Assembly: GCA_017628435.1 (NCBI GenBank)
Contig: JAGBZE010000160.1
Coordinates: forward strand, 1 to 5,739
DNA length: 5,739 nt
Origin: Akkermansia sp.
GTDB lineage: Bacteria; Verrucomicrobiota; Verrucomicrobiia; Verrucomicrobiales; Akkermansiaceae
Direction: 5' to 3'
Below the pieces are notes generated by a model. It was not told where the DNA came from. It searched no databases and saw only the letters and a program-made list of their open reading frames with translations. Below, piece after piece: positions 1 through 5,739 of the stretch. Numbering within the stretch: position 1 is the first letter of the stretch; each line of letters starts with the position of its first letter. The translations under genes and the position numbers were made by a program.

Positions 1-145
1 TGCATCAGGGGGATCTATTTGCCAAAAACAGCTGGTGATTTTCGCTATCCTTTGATATAGGTACGCTCTACTTTAGGATGTTTACCTATTTTGGACAGCT
101 ATGTGAGCAATAAGGGTGGTTTCTTTGAATCTGAAGGGATGACTC
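1..145. other. AT-rich region with no supportable gene
   Basis: These bases are clearly more AT-rich than the genes to the right and carry stop codons in the plus-strand frames. Plus frame 1 is open from the window edge to a TAG at 58-60, which could be the last 19 codons of a gene entering from the left. That is too short to recognise or to separate from chance. Confidence 0.4.
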
Positions 146-496
146 TTATCCCTGGGCCTGTGCGAGCATGAATTCCGCCATGGTGTTACCCATGGCGGCG
201 GCATGTTTCAGGGCTGTCAGCGCCTTATCCGTGTCCTTTTCCATCAGGCGGCCTTCAATGAGGCACATGGCGAGCACAAAGAGGGCAACATGATCGCCAT
301 TTTGTGCCGCTGATTCGAGGGAGATGAGGTCACTACGGCTTTTGAGCTGGGCGAAATAGACACGGGCCAGCTGGTTCTGCGCTTCGGCGTGGCCGGCAAA
401 GGCGGCGTTGCGCAGGTGATTGGCACCGGTGGCGGCATCGCCGGCCTTGAATGCGGCAGCACCTGCTTCGTATTCCTGTTGGGGGGTAAGGCTCAT
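146..496 (-). CDS. Small cytoplasmic Sel1-like (TPR-like) repeat protein
   Basis: This 116-residue protein is almost entirely helical repeat. Two to three Sel1-type units are visible: roughly residues 10-48, with AAFAGHAEAQNQLARVYF as its second helix pair, and residues 60-114, with the signature pieces AAQNGDHVALFVLAMCL, EGR, KALTALKHAA and GNTMAEFMLAQ. Sel1 repeats normally form protein-binding scaffolds, so an adaptor role is inferred; the partner is unknown. There is no signal peptide or membrane segment, so it should stay in the cytoplasm, unlike the product of the gene before it. Its ATG lies 3 bases after the hexosaminidase stop codon and has no clear Shine-Dalgarno sequence, which suggests translation coupled to the upstream gene. 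The repeats are degenerate and it is short for the family, so it could be the remnant of a longer Sel1 protein, although the frame is intact. Confidence 0.8.
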   Translation of the reverse strand: MSLTPQQEYEAGAAAFKAGDAATGANHLRNAAFAGHAEAQNQLARVYFAQLKSRSDLISLESAAQNGDHVALFVLAMCLIEGRLMEKDTDKALTALKHAAAMGNTMAEFMLAQAQG

Positions 497-499
497 AAA

Positions 500-2767
500 T
501 TATTTAAGGTTGGGGTCCTTTGTGGGGCCTGCCGGGGTGGTGTGCTTCACCTCCAGTGTGTAGACCTTGCCCGTGAAGCTGCTGCCGATGACCTCCAGCG
601 GCAGAACAAAGGTATTGATGAGCCCCTCCGGGTTACGATGGAATCGGGTGAGGGTGCACTGGCCGGCAGGTTTGCCGTTCAGCAGCAGCTGGGTGCTGCC
701 GGGGGTGCCGATGAGCTCCAGCTTCACGCGTTCTCCCACTGGCAGTTTGCAGTTGAATGAGAATTCCATACTGTCGCTGCGGCGGAAGCCGATGGTGCCA
801 TCGCTGAGGGCAGCGCAGAACACGCCGGATTCACCCTTGAGCAGTACCTGTTCTTCTCCGGGAGTGGGGGCTTCCGTGAGCATGAGCTCCATGCTCAGGT
901 GGTAGTCCGGCCCCATGCAGGGCTGGGCGATTTCGCAGGGAAGTGCAGAGGGGTGGCAGATGTAGCTGGCTCCGTTCTTCCAGAGGGAGCGGGGGTTGAG
1001 GCCGGGAATCTGGTTGATGCTGCTGAGCAGCAGCTTGTGCGCCTCATAGCTGGTGGTGGAGTCATCGCTGCCCCACATCTTGCCTGCCAGTACATCCACG
1101 GAGTTGCTGAACATGTGCCAGATATCGTAGGCGCTGTAGCCCACATAGCGCTGGTCAATCATATCGTTCCAGATGCCGAAGGCGGCACCGAGCAGCTGCG
1201 GGTGGCCGGTGGGTACGGTTTCATCTGCAATGCGGTTCACGCGCCAGTGCTCGTGCACCCACTTGTGGCGGGCATCCATGCGGTAGTACGGAGCGAAGGG
1301 TACGATGTAGAGTGCGCCATCGTTGGTATTGATAACATCGTACCCCTGCTTGATGGAGTCCCAGGCCTTGGCCCAGCCGCCATTCCAGAGGTTCATCTGC
1401 ACGCCCTTGGCATGCACCGGGGTGGTGCCTTTCTTGGTGTTCAGGCTGCCCCAGATGCGCGGGGTGTAGCCCTTGGATTGCACCATCTTGAGCAGGGCAT
1501 CGGCATAGGCACGGTAATGTTCGGCATCGCCGTGGAATTCATCGGCACCCACGTGCATGACCTCGCAGCCGCTGAAGACGGCCTTGCGGCCTTTATCGGG
1601 CAGCAGGTATTCATCGAATACTTTTTCCACGAACTTAAGCGTCTCCGGGTTGGTGGCATCGAGCATTTCGCAGCCTCGCTTGTTTTTGCTCTTGTAGATG
1701 AGATCCGGGCGGACGCGGGTGAAGGAAAGTGCGTGAGCGGGGGTGTCAAACTCCGGTATGATATTGACACCGCGTTCCTTGGCAAAGCGGATGAGGTCGC
1801 GGAACTCGTCCTTGGTGTAGGAAAGGTCGTCAGCGGTCAGGCGTGTGCCATTTTCGCCCACCATATCGGACTCCAGGCGGAAGGCGGCATAGGATTTGAC
1901 GAATGGGTCTTCGCCTGCATCCACATATTGCTCATGGAAGATGTAGTTATCATTCAGGTGGATATGCAGGTCATTCATCTTGAACCATGCCATGTATTTC
2001 ACCACGTCTTTCACATAGCTCATGGGAATGGGCAGGCGGCCTACGTCCAGCAGGAAGCTGCGCACCTGGTAGCGGGGAATATCCAGCGCGCGGCCGCAGG
2101 GGACTGCGCCCTTGCCTTGCTGCAGCATCTGGAGCACGGAGCGGGTGCCCCAGTAGAGTCCGGTTTCCGTGGTGGCTGCGATGACGATGCCCTTATCGGG
2201 GGTGATATCGAGGGTGTAGCCCTCCTTGTCCAGGATGAGGCTGTTGCAGATACCGAGGGTGATATCTGCCTTTTCTCCGGGGGTAACGAATGTTACCTTG
2301 CAGCCCAGCATTTCCTCCAGCTCTGCGGCCAGGGTAGGTGCCAGTTCCGGGCTTGCGGAAAGTGTCACCTCCTTACCCAGGGTGTAGCTGCCGGTGCTGC
2401 CCACCCAGTTCAGCAGGGCGGGTACTACCTTAGGGGCAGGATTGGCATCTGCCACTGCGGGAAGCATGCCGGGAACGGTTACATCATAATCGCGGGAGAC
2501 TACTTCCTCGCCATCCCGGCTGACTACGAAGCTTACCTTGACCTGAGTGTCAGCCAGCGGTTTCACAATATTTCCACCGTTGCGGATAATCTGCTCGTAG
2601 TCTGCACCCAGGAAACGCACCTCCGCACCAGGTACGCTGGGAATTTCGAGTTTCTGCCCGGAGACACGCGGGGCAACCGGAAGGTTATTGGCTATATCTT
2701 GAAGAGAGGCTGCCATGAGCGGAGCCATGCACAGTGCTGCCATCATCGTAGTGGTGGTTTTTCGCAT
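500..2767 (-). CDS. Secreted GH20 beta-N-acetylhexosaminidase
   Basis: The 755-residue product is an exoglycosidase expected to release terminal beta-linked GlcNAc or GalNAc by substrate-assisted catalysis. Numbered from this start, a signal peptide (MRKTTTTMMAALCMAPLMA, about 1-20) precedes an Ig-like region ending near residue 100 (VSFVVSRDGEEVVSRDYDV). A GH20 N-terminal alpha/beta domain follows at about 123-228, then the catalytic barrel at about 233-560. The barrel holds RSFLLDVGR, KMNDLHIHLND, PEFDTPAH and the family signature HVGADE, with D409 as the polarising aspartate and E410 as the acid/base. Trp-containing segments MNLWNGGW and GIWND probably line the sugar pocket. Residues from about 630 look like a LamG/concanavalin-like beta-sandwich (GTIGFRRSDSMEFSF, LLLNGKPAG). 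This ATG is preferred over one 12 codons upstream because it has AGGA 9 bases before it and leaves a proper signal peptide. Exact substrate and linkage cannot be read from sequence. Confidence 0.93.
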   Translation of the reverse strand: MRKTTTTMMAALCMAPLMAASLQDIANNLPVAPRVSGQKLEIPSVPGAEVRFLGADYEQIIRNGGNIVKPLADTQVKVSFVVSRDGEEVVSRDYDVTVPGMLPAVADANPAPKVVPALLNWVGSTGSYTLGKEVTLSASPELAPTLAAELEEMLGCKVTFVTPGEKADITLGICNSLILDKEGYTLDITPDKGIVIAATTETGLYWGTRSVLQMLQQGKGAVPCGRALDIPRYQVRSFLLDVGRLPIPMSYVKDVVKYMAWFKMNDLHIHLNDNYIFHEQYVDAGEDPFVKSYAAFRLESDMVGENGTRLTADDLSYTKDEFRDLIRFAKERGVNIIPEFDTPAHALSFTRVRPDLIYKSKNKRGCEMLDATNPETLKFVEKVFDEYLLPDKGRKAVFSGCEVMHVGADEFHGDAEHYRAYADALLKMVQSKGYTPRIWGSLNTKKGTTPVHAKGVQMNLWNGGWAKAWDSIKQGYDVINTNDGALYIVPFAPYYRMDARHKWVHEHWRVNRIADETVPTGHPQLLGAAFGIWNDMIDQRYVGYSAYDIWHMFSNSVDVLAGKMWGSDDSTTSYEAHKLLLSSINQIPGLNPRSLWKNGASYICHPSALPCEIAQPCMGPDYHLSMELMLTEAPTPGEEQVLLKGESGVFCAALSDGTIGFRRSDSMEFSFNCKLPVGERVKLELIGTPGSTQLLLNGKPAGQCTLTRFHRNPEGLINTFVLPLEVIGSSFTGKVYTLEVKHTTPAGPTKDPNLK

Positions 2768-2776
2768 ACTGCAACA

Positions 2777-2780
2777 TCCT
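2777..2780 (-). promoter_or_regulatory. Ribosome binding site of the GH20 gene
   Basis: On the minus strand AGGA is followed by 9 bases and then the ATG at 2767. This decides the start. The upstream in-frame ATG at 2803 would put basic residues and a Cys pair ahead of an otherwise standard signal peptide. Confidence 0.6.
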
Positions 2781-2805
2781 AACACACCGCGCCGGAATTG
2801 CAAGC

Positions 2806-2835
2806 AAAAACGCCTGCGGCGCCGGGGTGCGTCTT
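2806..2835 (-). terminator. Possible weak intrinsic terminator after the Sel1 membrane protein gene
   Basis: Just past the Sel1 stop codon the minus strand offers two competing GC-rich hairpins that both run into a TTTTT tract (2810-2806). One is CGCC-GCA-GGCG at 2821-2811. The other is a longer stem of AAGACGC with GCGTTTT that contains one G-T pair. Neither is strong, so read-through into the GH20 gene is possible. Confidence 0.35.
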
Positions 2836-2843
2836 GCCGCTGC

Positions 2844-4205
2844 TTATTCCTGTTCGGACTGGGCGGCGCGCTTGCTCATGAGGTGGTGCACCATGTAGAG
2901 CGGCAGCCCGAATATGATGATGAGGAGCAGGGGAATGAAGACGAAGAGATAGAGCCTCAGGTAACAAGTGCAGGTGGCATCTCCGGCATCAGAACCCGTT
3001 TTCCACCACTGGTAGGTGGCGGTGGGGTTCCATGTTACGGGAGAGGTCGGATCCAGATGCAGAAGGCCACGGCGTGCCATGGCTGCAGGGTAACCACGGG
3101 TGCTGGCGGTGATGTAGTATTCATCTGCCAGAGCACTCTCGCCCACTCTGTCGTAGTAGCGTCCCAGCTCATAGGGTGCAAAAGGACTTTCAAGGATGGA
3201 ATCTGCATACTGTAGAATTTTGAGACCCTCTGCGGAATCTTCCGCAACGCCCTCTCCAAAGATGAGCATAGAACCTGCCTTCACAGCGGCATCGGCGTGG
3301 CCCTGCTGGGCTGCGGCCCGGTAGAAGCGCAGGGCGTCCTGATGTTTTCCCTCCTCCTGGAAGAGCCAGCCTCGGTGGTAAAGAGCTGCCGGCACCTGAC
3401 CGGCCACCGCTTTTTCCAGATATTGCATACCCTTGGCGGTATCCATTTCTACGCCTTTCCCTTTTAGGTAGGCGTCGGCCACTACATAGGCCATCTGGGC
3501 ATCCTTGCCCTGATCTGCCAGCTGAGTGGCGTAGGTGAGCGCTTTTTGTGCGTTTGCCGCAGTGCCGATTCCCTGGGTATACACCTTGAAAAGCTGGTAG
3601 GCGGCGGCCAGGATGCCACGACTGGCTGCGGTTTCGAGGTTGTTGATGCCGGCTTCAGCCTGCTGGGTGCAGCCGAGTCCGTTCAATTCCATGTAGCCCT
3701 GCCAGTAGAGGGATTCGGAGTCTTCTGCTTCGGCTTGGTTGCTGTATATATGGTAAGCTTTGGCATAGGCGGAGGCAGCCGCTTCCGGGGTGTTCTGTTT
3801 AGTGTACAAGTCACCCAGGATGAAGGCTGCGGAGGGTTCGCCTGTGGCTGACAGCCTGTTAAACCACTCGATACTGCGAGCCAGGTCTGCCGGAATGACG
3901 TCATCCCCGGTCATGAAGAGCCTCGCCAGCATCCACATGGCTTTCTGGTCTCCGTCTGTGCCTTTTTCCGTCAGATTGGCGATGAGACGGTCTGCCCAGG
4001 CTGCAGCCTGGGTGGCGTGCCCCTTGAGGGCATAGCGCAGGTAGAGCTGGCGCTGCGAATAGGCATCTCCCTTTTCTGCAGCTTCCTTAAGTTCTGCTAC
4101 GCTCTGCTCCATGCGCTCATCGTTGCAGGAATAGGAATCCGGCGTAGTGGGCTCTGCAAGCAAGGGCAGGGCAAGCAGGACGGTGAGAAGAAGAGTTGTT
4201 TTCAT
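2844..4205 (-). CDS. Secreted, membrane-anchored Sel1-repeat protein
   Basis: This 453-residue protein starts with a clear signal peptide (MKTTLLLTVLLALPLLA, likely cut near residue 17). About eight to nine Sel1/TPR-like helical repeats fill residues 35-405. The best-formed units are AAYQLFKVYTQGIG at about 201, VVADAYLKGKGVEMDTAKG at about 241, and KAGSMLIFGEGVAEDSAEG at about 309. One hydrophobic segment lies at about 415-439 and is followed by a short basic tail (HHLMSKRAA). The predicted topology is a repeat domain outside the cytoplasm held by one C-terminal helix. Sel1 repeats usually act as scaffolds for protein complexes; the partner is not identifiable. Two cysteines (C412, C414) sit just before the membrane segment. 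The ATG has no obvious Shine-Dalgarno sequence, but the signal peptide starts exactly there. The gene follows a strong terminator, so it probably has its own promoter, which I could not locate. Another Sel1-like gene lies two genes downstream. Confidence 0.88.
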   Translation of the reverse strand: MKTTLLLTVLLALPLLAEPTTPDSYSCNDERMEQSVAELKEAAEKGDAYSQRQLYLRYALKGHATQAAAWADRLIANLTEKGTDGDQKAMWMLARLFMTGDDVIPADLARSIEWFNRLSATGEPSAAFILGDLYTKQNTPEAAASAYAKAYHIYSNQAEAEDSESLYWQGYMELNGLGCTQQAEAGINNLETAASRGILAAAYQLFKVYTQGIGTAANAQKALTYATQLADQGKDAQMAYVVADAYLKGKGVEMDTAKGMQYLEKAVAGQVPAALYHRGWLFQEEGKHQDALRFYRAAAQQGHADAAVKAGSMLIFGEGVAEDSAEGLKILQYADSILESPFAPYELGRYYDRVGESALADEYYITASTRGYPAAMARRGLLHLDPTSPVTWNPTATYQWWKTGSDAGDATCTCYLRLYLFVFIPLLLIIIFGLPLYMVHHLMSKRAAQSEQE

Positions 4206-4243
4206 GCACGTGTGGGTTTGACAGAGATTTCTGCGACTGGTTG

Positions 4244-4284
4244 AAAAGAAAACCCGGTGCTGACATAGACTATCAGCACCGGGT
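4244..4284 (-). terminator. Strong intrinsic terminator of the pseudouridine synthase gene
   Basis: A perfect 12-base-pair stem (minus strand ACCCGGTGCTGA at 4284-4273, pairing with TCAGCACCGGGT at 4263-4252) encloses a 9-base loop and is followed by TTTCTTTT. It starts 14 bases after the synthase stop codon. The plus-strand 3' flank is A-rich rather than T-rich, so it acts on minus-strand transcription only and separates the synthase from the Sel1 gene. Confidence 0.9.
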
Positions 4285-4298
4285 GAAAAAGGTGTGGT

Positions 4299-5690
4299 TT
4301 ACTCACCGCGGCGGAAGCCGCCGGAGCTGCGGCCTCCTCCATTACGGTTGAACGGCTTGCGCCCGCCGAAAGACGGCTTGCGGTCGCCAAAGCTGCGGCG
4401 CTCACCGAAAGGCTTGCGGTCGCCGAAGGGTTTGCGGTCACCGAAGGACTTGCGGTCACCGAAGGACTTGCGGTCACCATCGAAGGAGCGACGCTCGCCG
4501 AAAGAACGACGCTCGCCGAAGGGTTTGCGGTCACCATCGAAGGAGCGACGCTCGCCGAAGGGTTTGCGGTCACCGAAGGATTTACGCTCGCCATCGAAGG
4601 AGCGACGCTCGCCGAAGGACTTACGCTCGCCATCGAAGGAACGGCGCTCACCGAAGGGCTTGCGGTCCCCGAAAGAACGACGCTCGCCGAAAGGCTTGCG
4701 GTCGCCGAACCCGCGAGAATCCTCGCGGCGGTTGCGGGGAGCGCGCCCGAAAGGACGGCGCCCATCTTCGCGCTCGGGCTCAAAGGCCTCGCCTTCGTTG
4801 AACTTGGTAGCAATACCCAGGGCTTCTTCCTCGGTTTCGAAGTCAGCGGGGTTGAAGACGTAGTTATCGTCGTCATCCTCAACCTCTTGCTTGCTGGCGG
4901 CGGGTGTGGTGCGTGGTTTGAATACCTGCTTGGCGCCTACAAGACCCTTGCGGCGTCGCGGATTGGTGCCGGCCTGGGCTATCTGCTCAGCGGTCATGAG
5001 CTGGCAGTGGCCGGGCTCCAGATCGCCACCCCAAAGAGAGCCGATACGCACGCGCACCAGCTTCTTGACGCGAAGGCCAAGGCAGGCAAACATCTGGCGA
5101 ACCTGGCGCTTGAGCCCCTGTTCCAGCACCACGCAGGCGCGGCGGGCAGAAAGTCGGGACACGTACTTGGCTTTGGCCTGGCCTTCAGGAATGCGCACGC
5201 CCTTGAGCAGCTGAATGAGCACGCTGCTGTCGAATGCCTGGTCAAGCGTTACCCAGTATTCCTTCTCGATGCCACCGCTGGGGTGGGCCAGGTTCTGGTT
5301 CATGCTGCCATTGTTCGTGAAGATGATCAGACCCTCGCTGTCGGTGTCCAGTCGGCCCACGTAGTTGGCGTGGCGGTACTTGGCCGGCAGCAGGTCATAT
5401 ACGGTGCCGATGGCTCCCTGAGCCTCGCGGCTGCATACAAAACCACGCGGCTTATTAAGCAGGATAACCACTTCTTCCTGAGGTACGGCGCGGCGGCCGT
5501 CCACTCGCACAAAATCGCTGGGCATAACGCGCAGACCAGGGGTGTCCACGGACTTGCCATTCACTTCCACTCGCCCCTCCGCTATGAGACGGTCGGCCGT
5601 GCGGCGGCTTTCGTACCCGCACATGGCTAGAAATTTATTAAGTCGCACGCTGCCTTCCGGCGCGGCGGGATAACCATTGGTATCAGACAT
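4299..5690 (-). CDS. S4-domain rRNA pseudouridine synthase (RsuA/RluB/RluF family) with Arg-rich repeat tail
   Basis: The enzyme isomerises a uridine in ribosomal RNA to pseudouridine. An S4 RNA-binding domain covers about residues 15-62 (RLNKFLAMCGYESRR, GRVEVNGK). The catalytic domain covers about 73-240 and contains LLNKPRG, then YVGRLDTDSEGLIIFTN with catalytic Asp at residue 115, EKEYWVTLD, and LKRQVRQMF near 193. The core of about 245 residues has normal family length. Beyond it come an acidic linker (VEDDDD near 270, ETEEEA near 285) and a 155-residue Arg/Gly/Phe tail, making the protein far longer than typical members. The S4 domain argues against RluE. From memory the QGL-x-RQ-x-R region resembles RluF more than RluB, but the target uridine, and 16S versus 23S, cannot be assigned. 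The ATG has GGAG 9 bases upstream. A strong terminator follows, so it appears to be transcribed alone. Confidence 0.93.
   Translation of the reverse strand: MSDTNGYPAAPEGSVRLNKFLAMCGYESRRTADRLIAEGRVEVNGKSVDTPGLRVMPSDFVRVDGRRAVPQEEVVILLNKPRGFVCSREAQGAIGTVYDLLPAKYRHANYVGRLDTDSEGLIIFTNNGSMNQNLAHPSGGIEKEYWVTLDQAFDSSVLIQLLKGVRIPEGQAKAKYVSRLSARRACVVLEQGLKRQVRQMFACLGLRVKKLVRVRIGSLWGGDLEPGHCQLMTAEQIAQAGTNPRRRKGLVGAKQVFKPRTTPAASKQEVEDDDDNYVFNPADFETEEEALGIATKFNEGEAFEPEREDGRRPFGRAPRNRREDSRGFGDRKPFGERRSFGDRKPFGERRSFDGERKSFGERRSFDGERKSFGDRKPFGERRSFDGDRKPFGERRSFGERRSFDGDRKSFGDRKSFGDRKPFGDRKPFGERRSFGDRKPSFGGRKPFNRNGGGRSSGGFRRGE
4350..4706 (-). repeat. In-gene tandem repeat encoding 19 GDRKPF/GERRSF-type units
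   Basis: This stretch encodes residues 329-447 of the pseudouridine synthase as 19 back-to-back units of 18 or 21 bases. The units are 14 hexapeptides (GDRKPF, GDRKSF, GERRSF, GGRKPF) and 5 heptapeptides (DGERKSF twice, DGDRKPF, DGDRKSF, GDRKPSF). Larger duplications lie on top: a 35-base block at 4468-4502 recurs exactly at 4525-4559, and a 28-base block at 4421-4448 recurs at 4553-4580. GERRSF is nevertheless encoded by at least three different codon strings, so some copies are old and the peptide has been kept. Long open frames on both strands here are by-products of the stop-free repeat. Confidence 0.93.
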
Positions 5691-5699
5691 GGTAGATTT

Positions 5700-5703
5700 C
5701 TCC
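5700..5703 (-). promoter_or_regulatory. Ribosome binding site of the pseudouridine synthase gene
   Basis: GGAG on the minus strand stands 9 bases before the ATG at 5690, supporting that start, which also leaves a complete S4 domain. Confidence 0.6.
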
Positions 5704-5717
5704 GAACGTATAGTGAT

Positions 5718-5739
5718 AAAAGAAGCCCCGCGGTTGCCA
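5718..5739 (-). terminator. Possible 3' arm of an upstream gene's terminator, cut by the window edge
   Basis: The minus strand reads GGCAACCGCGGGGC and then TTCTTTT. A GC-rich block running straight into a T-rich stretch resembles the second half of an intrinsic terminator, with a tail much like the TTTCTTTT tail of the terminator near 4250. The matching first arm would lie outside the window, so this is inference. If right, the preceding gene is also on the minus strand and the synthase gene has its own promoter in the roughly 30 bases between. Confidence 0.35.

Noticed and set aside
135..153. Six-base-pair hairpin (AGGGAT/ATCCCT) at the end of the small Sel1-like gene
   Set aside because: The stem is short, overlaps the stop codon, and is not followed by a T tract, so it does not support a terminator call.
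899..2782. Plus-strand open frame of 627 codons
   Set aside because: It lies wholly opposite the GH20 gene, whose frame carries clear catalytic motifs. Long antisense frames are common in GC-rich genes, and no domain is recognisable.
2775..2802. Promoter with TTGCAA and TAGGAT separated by 16 bases before the GH20 gene
   Set aside because: The -10-like hexamer overlaps the ribosome binding site, so a transcript starting there would lack it. The match is weak.
2768..2803. Upstream ATG extending the GH20 protein by 12 residues
   Set aside because: It would disrupt a standard signal peptide start, and the AGGA motif is spaced for the downstream ATG.
4218..4246. Plus-strand TTGACA with TTGAAA 17 bases later
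   Set aside because: The -10 match is poor and it points into the antisense of the synthase gene, with no plus-strand gene to serve.
4350..4706. CRISPR array suggested by short regular repeats
   Set aside because: The units are contiguous without unique spacers, multiples of three in length, and translate to a regular peptide inside a gene.
4294..4863. Plus-strand open frame of 189 codons resembling an RS/SPK-rich protein
   Set aside because: It is the antisense reading of the stop-free 18/21-base repeats in the synthase gene. The sense frame has the S4 and catalytic domains, a ribosome binding site and a matching terminator.
4202..4882. Second minus-strand frame of 226 codons rich in Ser, Ala and Val
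   Set aside because: It is a shifted reading of the same repeats, has no recognisable domain, and overlaps the real synthase and the terminator.

Overview
This window fits a Verrucomicrobiota bacterium of the Akkermansia type. The evidence is a moderately high GC content in the genes, a large secreted GH20 hexosaminidase suited to host or mucin glycans, an abundance of Sel1-repeat proteins, and an RNA-modifying enzyme with a long Arg/Gly/Phe repeat tail. The genus is an inference from gene style; no marker gene here settles it.

All four genes lie on the minus strand and are read from right to left. First comes an S4-domain rRNA pseudouridine synthase (5690 to 4299), whose last third is a run of 19 six- or seven-residue Arg-rich units. 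It ends at a strong intrinsic terminator (about 4284 to 4244). Next is a secreted Sel1-repeat protein with a signal peptide and one C-terminal membrane segment (4205 to 2844). A 76-base gap with a weak terminator-like hairpin leads to a multidomain GH20 beta-N-acetylhexosaminidase (2767 to 500). Three bases after its stop codon begins a small cytoplasmic Sel1-like protein (496 to 146). The last 145 bases at the left are AT-rich and hold no gene I can support.

There are at least two and probably three transcription units: the synthase alone, the membrane Sel1 protein, and the hexosaminidase with its small partner. The hexosaminidase is an exported enzyme that would remove terminal GlcNAc or GalNAc from glycans. 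The two Sel1 proteins flanking it have unknown partners. The synthase is a housekeeping ribosome-modification enzyme with no evident link to the others. I see no mobile element, RNA gene, CRISPR array or phage gene. The most notable feature is the repeat tail of the synthase; the rest is ordinary for this kind of genome.
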